Positions 1-5,940 are shown, counted from the stretch's first letter. The stretch is 6,295 nt of DNA from Minisyncoccota bacterium (GCA_938010795.1 CALLVB010000062.1:1-6295), one strand, 5' to 3'. The notes: generated by a model from the sequence alone, not told the origin. Numbers and translations: made by a program.

Positions 1-26
1 TATAACTGAGAAAACATTGCTTGTTC

Positions 27-38
27 AGTGTTAACACT
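27..38. repeat. 12-bp perfect palindrome
   Basis: AGTGTTAACACT reads the same on both strands and is centred on GTTAAC. It could be a dimeric transcription-factor site or chance; the sequence gives no further support. Confidence 0.4.
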
Positions 39-64
39 TACACTGTAGTTAAGTCAAAGATTGA

Positions 65-94
65 CAAAGAGCGTAATTAATTGAACGCTCTTTG
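65..94. repeat. 10-bp inverted repeat with 10-bp AT-rich spacer
   Basis: CAAAGAGCGT (65-74) and ACGCTCTTTG (85-94) are perfect reverse complements around the spacer AATTAATTGA. The flanks do not extend the pairing, so this is a compact hairpin or palindromic binding site rather than the end of a long mobile element. Function unknown. Confidence 0.6.
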
Positions 95-582
95 GTTAAG
101 TTAACAGCATCAGCTAGCTTCCCGTGTGTTGGTGGGCATGAGCCGCATGACATGCACACACGCATGATTAGTTTGATTACCGGTATAGATAAGGAACACA
201 TGTGAATACCACGAATCCACGATATACGATGCTTACACAGATGTAACTGATGCTGTTGTGTAACTGTGATTCCATTGAAACGTCCATGTATCTGGCCTTA
301 TTGAAACTGACATACCTGGTCTATATTTTCTTTTAAGCTTGATTTTTGTCATTTTATGTGATTTACTATCTATATTCTGGCTCAGATGAATGTTTTCATA
401 GCTAAAAAGTAAAAACGTATGCGAACATTCTCAGACTGGGAATGATATCGTGCTAGACCGGTACCGTAGTTTAGTGAGGACGTTTGGTGGAGGAAGTACT
501 TTTCCAACGCCCTCGATTGCCGAGAAAACCAATCATAGATCTACCGGTACATTGATTTTTGAGGCATCAAATAGGATCTTCG

Positions 583-589
583 TATAAAA
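583..589 (+). promoter_or_regulatory. Candidate TATA box for the Tudor gene
   Basis: TATAAAA matches the core-promoter consensus and would place transcription start at roughly 613-620, some 315 bases before the ATG at 932. The element stands alone: I see no convincing initiator or other core element, and many metazoan germline genes lack a TATA box. The call rests on the motif and its position. Confidence 0.3.
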
Positions 590-931
590 TGGGCCGGTTT
601 TTTTTTCGACTTCTCGAGAGAGACAACCACCCACTGCTTCTCTGAAGTGTTCTACCGTAGATTGTATCGACCTGCTGCAGCCGCTCTCCAAAAACTCCCA
701 TGCTTCCCAAAAAGCCGAAGGTATTTGAACGCCTGGGTAGAAAGTAGAAACTGAGCTCCAAAGACTTGGCAAAGAGCGAAATGAGCTCGGGTGAAGCACA
801 CATTGCACATGATCGAAAATAGATAAAGACCCATCCATCCATCATTGAATCAAGACAATTATAATTCTTGTAATATTCCTTATTTTATATTTGGGTCTGA
901 AATCTTGCAGATCAAAGTCCAGTATCAAACC
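590..931 (+). other. Probable 5' UTR with small upstream ORFs
   Basis: This lies between the TATA candidate and the first in-frame ATG of the coding block. It holds two short upstream ORFs: ATG at 700 to TAG at 745-747 (15 codons) and ATG at 781 to TAG at 820-822 (13 codons). A donor-like CGG|GTGAAG at 790/791 and an acceptor-like CTTGCAG at 904-910 could remove a 120-bp 5' UTR intron, leaving 21 bases before the ATG. In the reading frame of the ATG there is a TAA at 824-826 and no earlier ATG. The stretch is unusually open on the minus strand in several frames, but none was convincing as a gene. Confidence 0.4.
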
Positions 932-1045
932 ATGTCGAAGAAGTACAAACCAAAAAGCGAAGTGCAGATTTTGAAAGGTCTGGTGAGATGCCAGTTGAAG
1001 GAAGTGCAGGAGGCAAAGCAAGCTGTTTGGGAAACAATTTTGCAG
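932..1045 (+). CDS. Exon 1: N-terminus and start of coiled coil
   Basis: It opens with MSKKYKPKSE and continues into an alternating Leu/Val/Glu/Lys heptad-like stretch (LKEVQEAKQAVWETILQ). The donor is TTGCAG|GTTAGC, ending in phase 0. The open frame extends upstream to 827, and an acceptor-like CTTGCAG ends at 910. If that site is used with a coding exon outside the window, this exon starts at 911 and the protein is longer. Confidence 0.65.
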
Positions 1046-4000
1046 GTTAGCTTTACGGTTGCTACCGTTGGTCAAGGCAAACCGCAGACCAAACAGTTTT
1101 TTGACTTTGCGGTTTACGGTAGCCTATATGTTTTATTTTATTTTTGACATTTAGGCAGAAGAACAGGCAGAAGCCCTTCTAGCCGAAAGAGATGGTAGAA
1201 AGGTTGAAGAAGCTTTTCCTATGTGTGTCGTGGGCCTTCAGCGAGTGTTTGACATACTTCGCGACGCAGGAAACGATTTAGACGGTTACATTAGTAGAAC
1301 GAATGTGAATTGAACATGGACATAAATCTATTTCTGGTATGGATCTTTCAATTTCAATTTTTGCTTTCCCCAAGGTACAGAGTCTGGGGAAGAGGATTGT
1401 GGTGAAAACAGGACTGATCCAATAGAGCGTGAACCACAAAGCGAAGGAAAGAAAGATGCGTTGGTTGTAGAGGAAAAGGATGTACCGGTGGTGTCAAAAC
1501 AAACCCAGGAACAAGCTGAGGAGGCACCCACGCAGGAACAAACGGGAGAGGAGGAAGAGCTGAATAACTCCAGTGTGACATCAGGACCCGGAAAGACGTC
1601 AATCAATGAAAACTTTGAAAAGTTGACCGATAAATCCTTTGGCTGCATTGATGCCATTGCACGGTCAAAAGTAGGTTAGTGACTGTCCCACCCTATCACC
1701 AACCTATGTAGGTAAGCTAAATCCGTTTCTAACTCCCTCAATGACGTTGAATAAGCATGTCGTTGAACTCCCTATAGCCTGTACACTATACCGGTCCAGT
1801 ACTATAAACTGTATAGTATATATATATAGTGTATACCCTAGTGTACCCCTACGGTACTTCCCGAACCTCCACCATGCAGCAGCAAAGACACTGCAACATG
1901 AAACAACAGCTGTAAGATAAGAAATACCACTCAAGACTCATTGCTATCATTGTAAGACAGTGAATCTGTTGACACACGCACAAACACACGCACGCACGCA
2001 CACAGACACACGCACAAACACACACACACGTACACAAAAACACGCGCACACACACACATACACCCGCTGGGAGTATTCACAGACTTCCGAAAAACACAAA
2101 GTATTGTATTCTATAGAGCTAGTCATAGAAATCTATCACGTTACTGGAGGTCTGTGTCTCTGTTACAGTATATTTTCCTCTTTTCCAGACATTCCCCCAC
2201 TAAAGCTTCACTTCGACGGAGTTGACGTCTCTGTGTCATCATCCGCGCTGGCCAGGAAGTCGACTTCCGCGACCGCCAAGTGCCTGCCATCTGTCACAGA
2301 TGAAGAAATATTCAACGACTCAGGGGAAACAAACAAAGTACCTGTTGATAGCTGTGCCCCTGACCAGGATCCTCACCTGACTTTCCAACCGGTTTCGTTC
2401 CTATCACGAGTCGGTGACTGCGCACTGCAGCTACCACCGCCACCGCTGCATGCGGTGTACGATACCACCTGGTCCTGTCACCCACAGCTGTACCCCTCTA
2501 TTAACAGATCAATTCCGCCTCCCAATTTTGGCCTTTCTGTGTGGGGCTACCGTGCCGGACACAGCACGCCTATATTCACCCATACCGGGCCCTTGTCTGT
2601 TACTGTTCCTGAGCAGCAGCTGCTCCAGCCCATGTTGCGGACCTTCGGAATCGGACCTCCTCTTTGGCATGCACAAACCACACACCAACTGCAACAAGAA
2701 GTGATGCAGCCCCCACGCCTTGGAGCTGTCCCTCAACCTGACACCTCGGCAATGCAGGGGCACCACTTGTTTGGTACTTCCAATGCAATGCCCACGTCCG
2801 CTTCCTCCTCTTCCATGCACTCTTTGCCAACAATCTCAGCAAGAAACTCATGTGAACAGCAAGAAACTGCCGAAAAAACAGATTTTTCCCTCACGGCGAG
2901 CGAGGCCACGTTGTTTCGTGCTTCTCTTTCATGTATTCAGAAAAGGGATCAGCCCCAGACAGGCTCCTGCAGAAACTTGTCAGGTCAACCATCATTCAAA
3001 ACTCAAGTGAAAGGTAAAGCCGCCCTTCCAAGCATCCCATCCTTTGCTTCATCCACGTCAGAGGTTAACGGCTCAACGAGGTCTGAGGAGAGCAAAGGCG
3101 ATAAACCTCTGGACGAAAGAAGATCTGGAAATATCATTCCGTCCAAGCTAGGTGGAAAGAAAAAAGTCTATAGGGGAAAGAAGAAAAGAAAGGGTCCCAC
3201 TGGTCACAGCATTCCCAGTCCCGGTATTTACACGGACAGCACCAGATGTGTGTTTTTTAGTAGAATATGAAAGCGTTTCAGTAACCTAACATTTTATTGT
3301 GATGTTTTTTTTTCTACCTTCCAGGTGATTACGGGTGGGGACCAAAGATACCATATTTGAAATTAAAGACTGGCGACGTGCTGGATGTAGTGGTGATCGC
3401 AGTCACCAGCCCCACCAACTTCTGGGTCCAAATTGTGGATGACAAAACTGACGAAGTGTCAAAACAGCTGATGTAAGATGCACACTTCAATGTGCACAGA
3501 ATAGAAACGACTATTGAGTCAGCGGGGATATATCTGCATGAAAAATTACTGATCATCGGCCATTATTCATTCTTCATTTCTTTCACAGGGAGTACTATGC
3601 TGGCCCGTCGGGCCTCGGGATTCCACTGAGTATTCCGGTTAAAGTGGGAATGCTGGTGTGTACGACCTGCAATGAAGATGAGCAGTATTATCGGGCCAGA
3701 GTAAAGAGCATTGTAGGGCTAGGTGAGCAAGAGAACTTCGTTAAAAAACTGTCTGAAAAGTTCACAATTTGATAATAGACTTCCAAGAATAAAGCAGTCC
3801 CTGCACCGTATAATATTGCAGCTGCCGGTAGTGCAGGTGAAAGAACCAGGCGTGTTTGTGTGCATTATATTGACTATGGTAATCAGGAGTGGGTCAATGA
3901 GAATGAGATAATGCCATTGCCCGGTACCCTCTGTAGGGTAGCCCCTCGGGCCTTCCCATGTGCATTGTCACAGGTGCGTATTCTTGGGCTTGTTGTGCCA

Positions 4001-5481
4001 TGGAATTCCTTCATTAAGTCACAGCAGCTGAAGTGATTCCGATGGGGAGAGGTGAGCCAGAGACCGGGGTCGACGACAGGGATATTGCGGGGAACTCCGA
4101 CCGAAAACGAAACAAAACAGCTTCCACAACAGTTTCAAATGTATTCCGGGGCTTTGGATAGACTAAAGTTGCATGCTTCAGCCATTATAATTTGGCATTA
4201 AATTTGCATTAGTCTTGCTGATTTTTTCTGCAGGTTAGCCCCGCGGAGGGAGGAAGTGTGTGGTCCCAAGATGCCACTCAGGCGATGTGCGATTTACTAC
4301 AACACTCGGCCAACGCTGCTGCGGTGGTCACAGTCGTTGCAAACTGCCCCCTTGCCTTCATTGACTTGAGTACACCGTGCTGTGGGTCAAGTGCAGGTTG
4401 GTCAAGAAACAAATATTAATAATAAATGGTATACATATCAGGATAACCTATTCAGCTTTGTCCTGTTTTTTTAACACAACATAAATTGACACTTTTAAGT
4501 CCCTTTGGTGATACGGTACTCTTAACAGAGTTGTCATCCGTGAGTGAAGAACTTGTGCGTAGGGGCTTCGCCGTCAGGATAGCTGATGCGGAAATAGCCA
4601 GGAGTTATAACGAGGTGAGAGGACCCATGTACGGTATATCGTTCGCAGGATACCTGTACCAGTACACAATTGTCAATAGAAGTGCTACTTCCCCGATTCA
4701 CTGCATCAATGAGCCTAATCAGTAGCTGCGTATTTCAGACGGCGCTCGGTATGGTGGATACTGCAAGAAACCTCTCTGTCAAGACGGTCATCGCAATGCA
4801 CTCCACTGCCATGAAGCCAGTCAAACCTGAAGAGATTGAGGTAAGTCAGCAATGCTCCACGTGAGATCTGATAACACAAGTTAGCATGCTGTGTGTTCTA
4901 TAGCGCCGTGGTGGCAGAAAATACCTCAGCCAACTGTTACCGACGATTCAGATGGACTTTGTATCAAAAGAAAATCAAACTTCTGCAATAACTCAAACCT
5001 CATACCATTCATTCCGACACTGGCAATAGGCAGTGAATGGAATAACCTACAATAAGATGAAGTTAACTGAAAGCTAATGTTTAGGTCTGTATGGACGTCG
5101 TGCCCACAAGCTGTGTTCAGGAACAAGTTTATAGGCGCAATAAGGTAAGACCACATGTGACATATCCTTCGCACCATCGGTGTACGTTGAAGTGTTTTAC
5201 TTTCCTGACCCATTGCATCAAGGAGCCTGCTCAGTATCTGCATATTGTAGGTACCAGTCGACGGTGAGAAAAACATCTCTCCCCATACACTCATCACTTT
5301 CCATTCAACTGTCAAAAAGCGAGCTCCTGGAGACATTGAGGTAACTCAGGCATACTAACTATACGGTACTTTACAGCTAGGTATGACAAAAGTAGCGAGC
5401 CTATTAGCTGCTGATAGTGCTGTGGTCGCAGCGAATGCCCCGGTCGACTCTTTGGACAGAGTGGGACGGGCTTTGCATTAA
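932..5481 (+). CDS. Tudor-domain protein of piRNA-pathway type (spliced, 3' end uncertain)
   Basis: The gene encodes a single extended-Tudor protein. Exons 1-10 join in phase to 783 codons. From the N-terminus they give a coiled coil (about residues 10-75), an acidic Glu/Gln-rich stretch, a Ser/Pro/Gln-rich disordered part, a basic cluster KKKVYRGKKKRK (505-516) resembling a nuclear localisation signal, and one extended Tudor domain (538-745). Tudor hallmarks are TSPTNFWVQI (554-563), YYRARV (609-614), HYIDYGN (630-636), VWSQDA in the SN-like part and SVSEELVRRGFAV (724-736). Such domains bind symmetrically dimethylated arginine on PIWI proteins in germ granules; that role here is inferred from family. 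The start at 932 has A at -3, an in-frame stop at 824-826 and no earlier ATG. The span shown uses candidate exons 5085-5144, 5251-5340 and 5377-5481 (867 residues). Ending in 4904-5029 gives 824, and splicing on to 5624-5860 gives 939. Orthology to RNF17, TDRD1 or others is not established. Confidence 0.8.
1155..1284 (+). CDS. Exon 2: coiled-coil continuation
   Basis: The acceptor TGACATTTAG ends at 1154. The exon encodes AEEQAEALLAERDGRKVEEA and then LQRVFDILRDAGNDLDG, continuing the helical coiled coil of exon 1. Two phase-1 donors are possible: ACG|GTTACA after 1284 and TTA|GTAGAA after 1293, the second adding three residues. Both are weak, so this boundary is uncertain; unspliced reading stops at the TGA at 1311-1313. 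Confidence 0.7.
1375..1674 (+). CDS. Exon 3: acidic Glu/Gln-rich linker
   Basis: The acceptor is CTTTCCCCAAG|GT; a second AG six bases on (CAG at 1378-1380) is in the same phase and would drop two residues. The exon encodes a low-complexity acidic stretch (TQEQAEEAPTQEQTGEEEEL) and then NENFEKLTDKSFGCIDAIAR. The donor TAG|GTTAGT after 1674 gives phase 1, which is needed to enter exon 4 in frame. The nearby AAA|GTAGGT after 1670 would break the frame. Confidence 0.75.
1781..1834. repeat. AT-rich inverted-repeat cluster
   Basis: GTACACTATA (1781-1790) pairs with TATAGTGTAT (1825-1834), 9 of 10 positions. Nested inside are ACTATA (1801-1806) and TATAGT (1812-1817), and a run of TA dinucleotides follows. 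The whole would fold into a cruciform or stem. It may be a remnant of a small inverted-repeat element, but no target-site duplication was identified. Confidence 0.5.
1972..2063. repeat. Imperfect CA/CG dinucleotide microsatellite
   Basis: About 90 bases of (AC)n interrupted by CG, AA and AG units lie on the + strand within intron 3. On the minus strand the tract reads as a Cys/Val-rich frame, which is an artefact. Alternating purine-pyrimidine sequence of this kind can adopt Z-form DNA and is usually polymorphic in length. Confidence 0.9.
2189..3223 (+). CDS. Exon 4: long Ser/Pro/Gln-rich disordered region with basic tail
   Basis: This 1035-bp exon is the largest and encodes about residues 182-526. 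No globular domain is apparent. It is rich in Ser, Pro, Gln and Thr (runs such as PPPP and SASSSSMHS), with scattered Trp and Tyr in the segment around YDTTWSCHPQLYP. It ends in the cluster KKKVYRGKKKRK just ahead of the Tudor domain. The acceptor TTTTCCAG ends at 2188. The donor CCG|GTATTT after 3223 joins exon 5 as SIPSPG-DYGWGP. Other phase-1 donors nearby (after 3217 or 3247) would shift the end by a few residues. Confidence 0.85.
3325..3472 (+). CDS. Exon 5: N-terminal part of the extended Tudor domain
   Basis: It encodes LKTGDVLDVVVIAVTSPTNF followed by WVQIVDD, the first strands of an extended Tudor domain; the TSPTNFWVQI motif is the usual signature. The acceptor is TACCTTCCAG|G and the donor GAT|GTAAGA is strong. 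The exon starts in phase 1 and ends in phase 2, splitting the Met codon shared with exon 6. Confidence 0.92.
3589..3722 (+). CDS. Exon 6: Tudor barrel, first half
   Basis: It follows TTTCTTTCACAG and encodes EYYAGPSGLGIPL, then VKVGMLVCTTCNEDEQYYRA and RVKSIVGL. YYRA is the conserved [WF]YRA turn of Tudor domains. Where the family normally has an aromatic residue three positions before the conserved Asp (AxFxxD), this protein has Cys (TCNED, residue 603). The donor CTAG|GTGAGC is strong and ends the exon in phase 1. Confidence 0.92.
3837..3973 (+). CDS. Exon 7: Tudor barrel, second half
   Basis: It encodes GERTRRVCVHYIDYGNQEWV and then the linker ENEIMPLPGTLCRVAPRAFPCALSQ in shorter blocks. 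HYIDYGN carries two cage tyrosines (631, 634), the conserved Asp633 and Asn636, which contacts the methylarginine in known structures. The donor is CACAG|GTGCGT, phase 0. The acceptor after 3836 (GTGCAG) has an in-frame rival after 3821 (TATTGCAG), which would add AAGSA to the strand-loop before GERTRR. Confidence 0.92.
3974..4233 (+). other. Intron 7
   Basis: This 260-bp intron runs from GTGCGT to TTTTTTCTGCAG, a strong acceptor. Inside it, AAGTCACAG (ending 4024) and GAG|GTGAGC (after 4051) would define a 27-bp cassette exon. Its inclusion puts an immediate in-frame TGA after three codons, so it would act as a poison exon if used. Confidence 0.75.
4234..4396 (+). CDS. Exon 8: SN-like C-terminal part of the extended Tudor domain
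   Basis: It encodes VSPAEGGSVWSQDATQAMCD and then LLQHSANAAAVVTVVANCPL and AFIDL. The pattern P-x-x-G-x-x-W-S-x-x-A followed by a helix and a beta hairpin is typical of the Staphylococcal-nuclease-like lobe that packs against a Tudor barrel. The donor GTGCAG|GTTGGT ends in phase 1. A second in-phase GT six bases earlier (after 4390) is a weaker alternative. Confidence 0.9.
4529..4614 (+). CDS. Exon 9: last helix of the extended Tudor domain
   Basis: It encodes ELSSVSEELVRRGFAVRI followed by ADAEIARSYNE. The S-V-x-x-x-L-V-x-x-G-x-A pattern is the C-terminal helix of extended Tudor domains. The acceptor is TACTCTTAACAG and the donor AACGAG|GTGAGA is strong. If the following intron is retained, the frame continues 37 codons to a TAG at 4723-4725. 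Confidence 0.88.
4739..4840 (+). CDS. Exon 10: post-Tudor segment
   Basis: This 102-bp, phase 0/0 exon lies between GCGTATTTCAG and the near-perfect donor GAG|GTAAGT. It encodes TALGMVDTARNLSVKTVIAM then HSTAMKPVKPEEIE, which matches no domain I recognise. Both residues and the donor resemble the candidate exon at 5251-5340, pointing to tandem duplication. As a symmetric exon it can be skipped or repeated without a frameshift. Confidence 0.82.
4904..5029 (+). CDS. Alternative terminal exon A
   Basis: The acceptor GTTCTATAG ends at 4903, giving a 63-bp intron after exon 10. The phase-0 frame reads RRGGRKYLSQLLPTIQMDFV and ends at TAG 5027-5029 after 41 codons. The Arg/Gly-rich start is unlike the rest of the protein. 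No good internal donor is present, so if used it is terminal and the protein is 824 residues. The pyrimidine tract is modest and no polyadenylation signal follows until 5875. Confidence 0.35.
   Translation, partial: RRGGRKYLSQLLPTIQMDFVSKENQTSAITQTSYHSFRHWQ
5085..5144 (+). CDS. Candidate exon 11B (60 bp)
   Basis: It is bounded by AATGTTTAG and an excellent donor AAG|GTAAGA, open in phase 0 at both ends, and encodes VCMDVVPTSCVQEQVYRRNK. It joins exon 10 to the next candidate without a frameshift. The coding evidence is only the open frame and splice signals; the segment matches nothing I know. Confidence 0.5.
5251..5340 (+). CDS. Candidate exon 12B, diverged copy of exon 10
   Basis: It lies between TGCATATTGTAG and GAG|GTAACT, phase 0/0, 90 bp. 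It encodes VPVDGEKNISPHTLITFHST and then VKKRAPGDIE. By hand alignment to exon 10, 13 of 28 residues are identical (VD, N, S, T, I, HST, K, P, IE), roughly two-thirds of bases match, and the donors GTAAGTCAG and GTAACTCAG differ at one base. Reading into the next intron stops at TAA 5356-5358, so it could also be a terminal exon. Confidence 0.55.
5377..5481 (+). CDS. Candidate exon 13B / terminal exon B
   Basis: It follows GGTACTTTACAG in phase 0 and encodes LGMTKVASLLAADSAVVAAN then APVDSLDRVGRALH, ending at TAA 5479-5481. The preceding intron would be only 36 bp, with a TACTAAC branch-like motif at 5353-5359; that is very short for an animal. A donor AGA|GTGGGA after 5460 could instead splice on to the open frame ending at 5860. 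Confidence 0.35.
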   Translation, partial: LGMTKVASLLAADSAVVAANAPVDSLDRVGRALH

Positions 5482-5623
5482 GAGAAAGTAAGATATTAAG
5501 GAGTTGTAAGAATTTGGTCACCCAATAAGGTAAAGAATTGAAATAACATACACCGTTGCCTGTAAACCTACCATCACAGTATTGATAATGTTGCAGGACG
5601 AGGCGGGAGATTAACACGAAAAG

Positions 5624-5860
5624 AGTTACAAGGCAAACGACGATGTTTTGCAAGCGTCAGCGGGCAGGTCAACCCGATGGAACAATCCAGACGGAGCAAG
5701 CCCATGGGATGGATCTATCACTAGCGAAGAAAGAGAATGGGAAACCTTCGTTTTATTACAGACAATTTACAGCATCGGCGTCCCTGCTAGCTTCTCAGAC
5801 TTATTTGATATTTACAAACTCCAGAAAAGTTATTGCAGTATTATTGGTGGCGACTGCTGA
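5624..5860 (+). CDS. Candidate last exon C
   Basis: The frame is open from 5615 to TGA 5858-5860. From 5624 it would start SYKANDDVLQASAGRSTRWN and later reads EREWETFVLLQTIYSIGVPA, a plausible amphipathic helix. Possible phase-0 acceptors are GAAAAG (ending 5623) and TTACAAG (ending 5632), both with weak pyrimidine tracts. The better acceptor GATAATGTTGCAG at 5596 leads to TAA at 5612 in this frame. A second frame (5643-5879) is also open. Its attraction is the AATAAA 15 bases after the stop. Confidence 0.3.
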   Translation, partial: SYKANDDVLQASAGRSTRWNNPDGASPWDGSITSEEREWETFVLLQTIYSIGVPASFSDLFDIYKLQKSYCSIIGGDC

Positions 5861-5874
5861 AAAAGAGTCGGCCA

Positions 5875-5880
5875 AATAAA
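5875..5880 (+). terminator. Polyadenylation signal AATAAA
   Basis: It is the first canonical hexamer after the coding exons (those at 3788-3793 and 4421-4426 lie inside introns). Cleavage would be expected at about 5890-5910, which falls in the hairpin at 5891-5921. Confidence 0.6.
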
Positions 5881-5890
5881 ACACCGACAA

Positions 5891-5921
5891 TGTTGTATGA
5901 GGCTGCGGCCAACATACAACA
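5891..5921. repeat. Strong hairpin at the 3' end of the gene
   Basis: TGTTGTATG (5891-5899) and CATACAACA (5913-5921) are perfect complements. GGC and GCC inside (5901-5903, 5908-5910) extend the stem around a TGCG tetraloop, with one unpaired base on one side and two on the other. It sits 10 bases after the AATAAA, so it may shape 3'-end cleavage or transcript stability, or be a small inverted-repeat remnant. Confidence 0.6.
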
Positions 5922-5929
5922 CAGTTATG

Positions 5930-5935
5930 AATAAA
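5930..5935 (+). terminator. Second AATAAA polyadenylation signal
   Basis: This canonical hexamer lies just after the hairpin. It could give a slightly longer transcript that carries the whole stem-loop, whereas use of the first signal would cut within it. Confidence 0.35.
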
Positions 5936-5940
5936 AACTA

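Larger units (their letters stand above)
1..582. other. Upstream non-coding region
   Basis: I see no supported gene here. All three forward frames are broken by frequent stops in the first 300 bases and no splice-flanked open block stands out. The content is short palindromes (separate entries) and AT-rich sequence. It is probably the 5' flank of the Tudor gene. An exon upstream of the window cannot be excluded, because an acceptor-like site lies at 909-910. Confidence 0.5.
1675..2188 (+). other. Intron 3, with microsatellite and AT hairpin
   Basis: This 514-bp intron, the longest here, runs from GTTAGT to a strong pyrimidine tract and TTTTCCAG. It contains an AT-rich inverted-repeat cluster and a CA/CG-rich simple repeat (separate entries). 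The frame of exon 4 happens to be open back to 1960, through the microsatellite, but that part encodes only repeat-derived residues and is preceded by no ATG-led exon. Confidence 0.75.

Noticed and set aside
583..640. ATG at 589 immediately after the TATA element as a start codon
   Set aside because: It opens only a short frame (ending at the TGA near 642) and would lie upstream of the expected transcription start.
1328..1657. Minus-strand open frame opposite exon 3
   Set aside because: It is a shadow of the acidic coding stretch: GAG/GAA codons read as Ser/Leu/Phe on the other strand.
1849..2055. Minus-strand Cys/Val-rich open frame
   Set aside because: It is the complement of the CA repeat; its composition is entirely repeat-driven.
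1960..2188. N-terminal part of the long + strand open frame that runs on to 3270
   Set aside because: It translates the CA microsatellite and lies before a strong acceptor (TTTTCCAG at 2188). Phase from exon 3 fits entry at 2189, so this part is intronic. The end after 3223 is likewise intronic.
2509..2851. Minus-strand and alternative + frames inside exon 4
   Set aside because: They overlap a coding exon that is open for over 1 kb in one frame and fits the splice phases. No motif supports the alternatives.
4926..5336. Minus-strand open frame of 136 codons
   Set aside because: It spans several + strand candidate exons and introns, has no recognised domain, and its stop-poor character does not outweigh the phased exons with good donors on the + strand.
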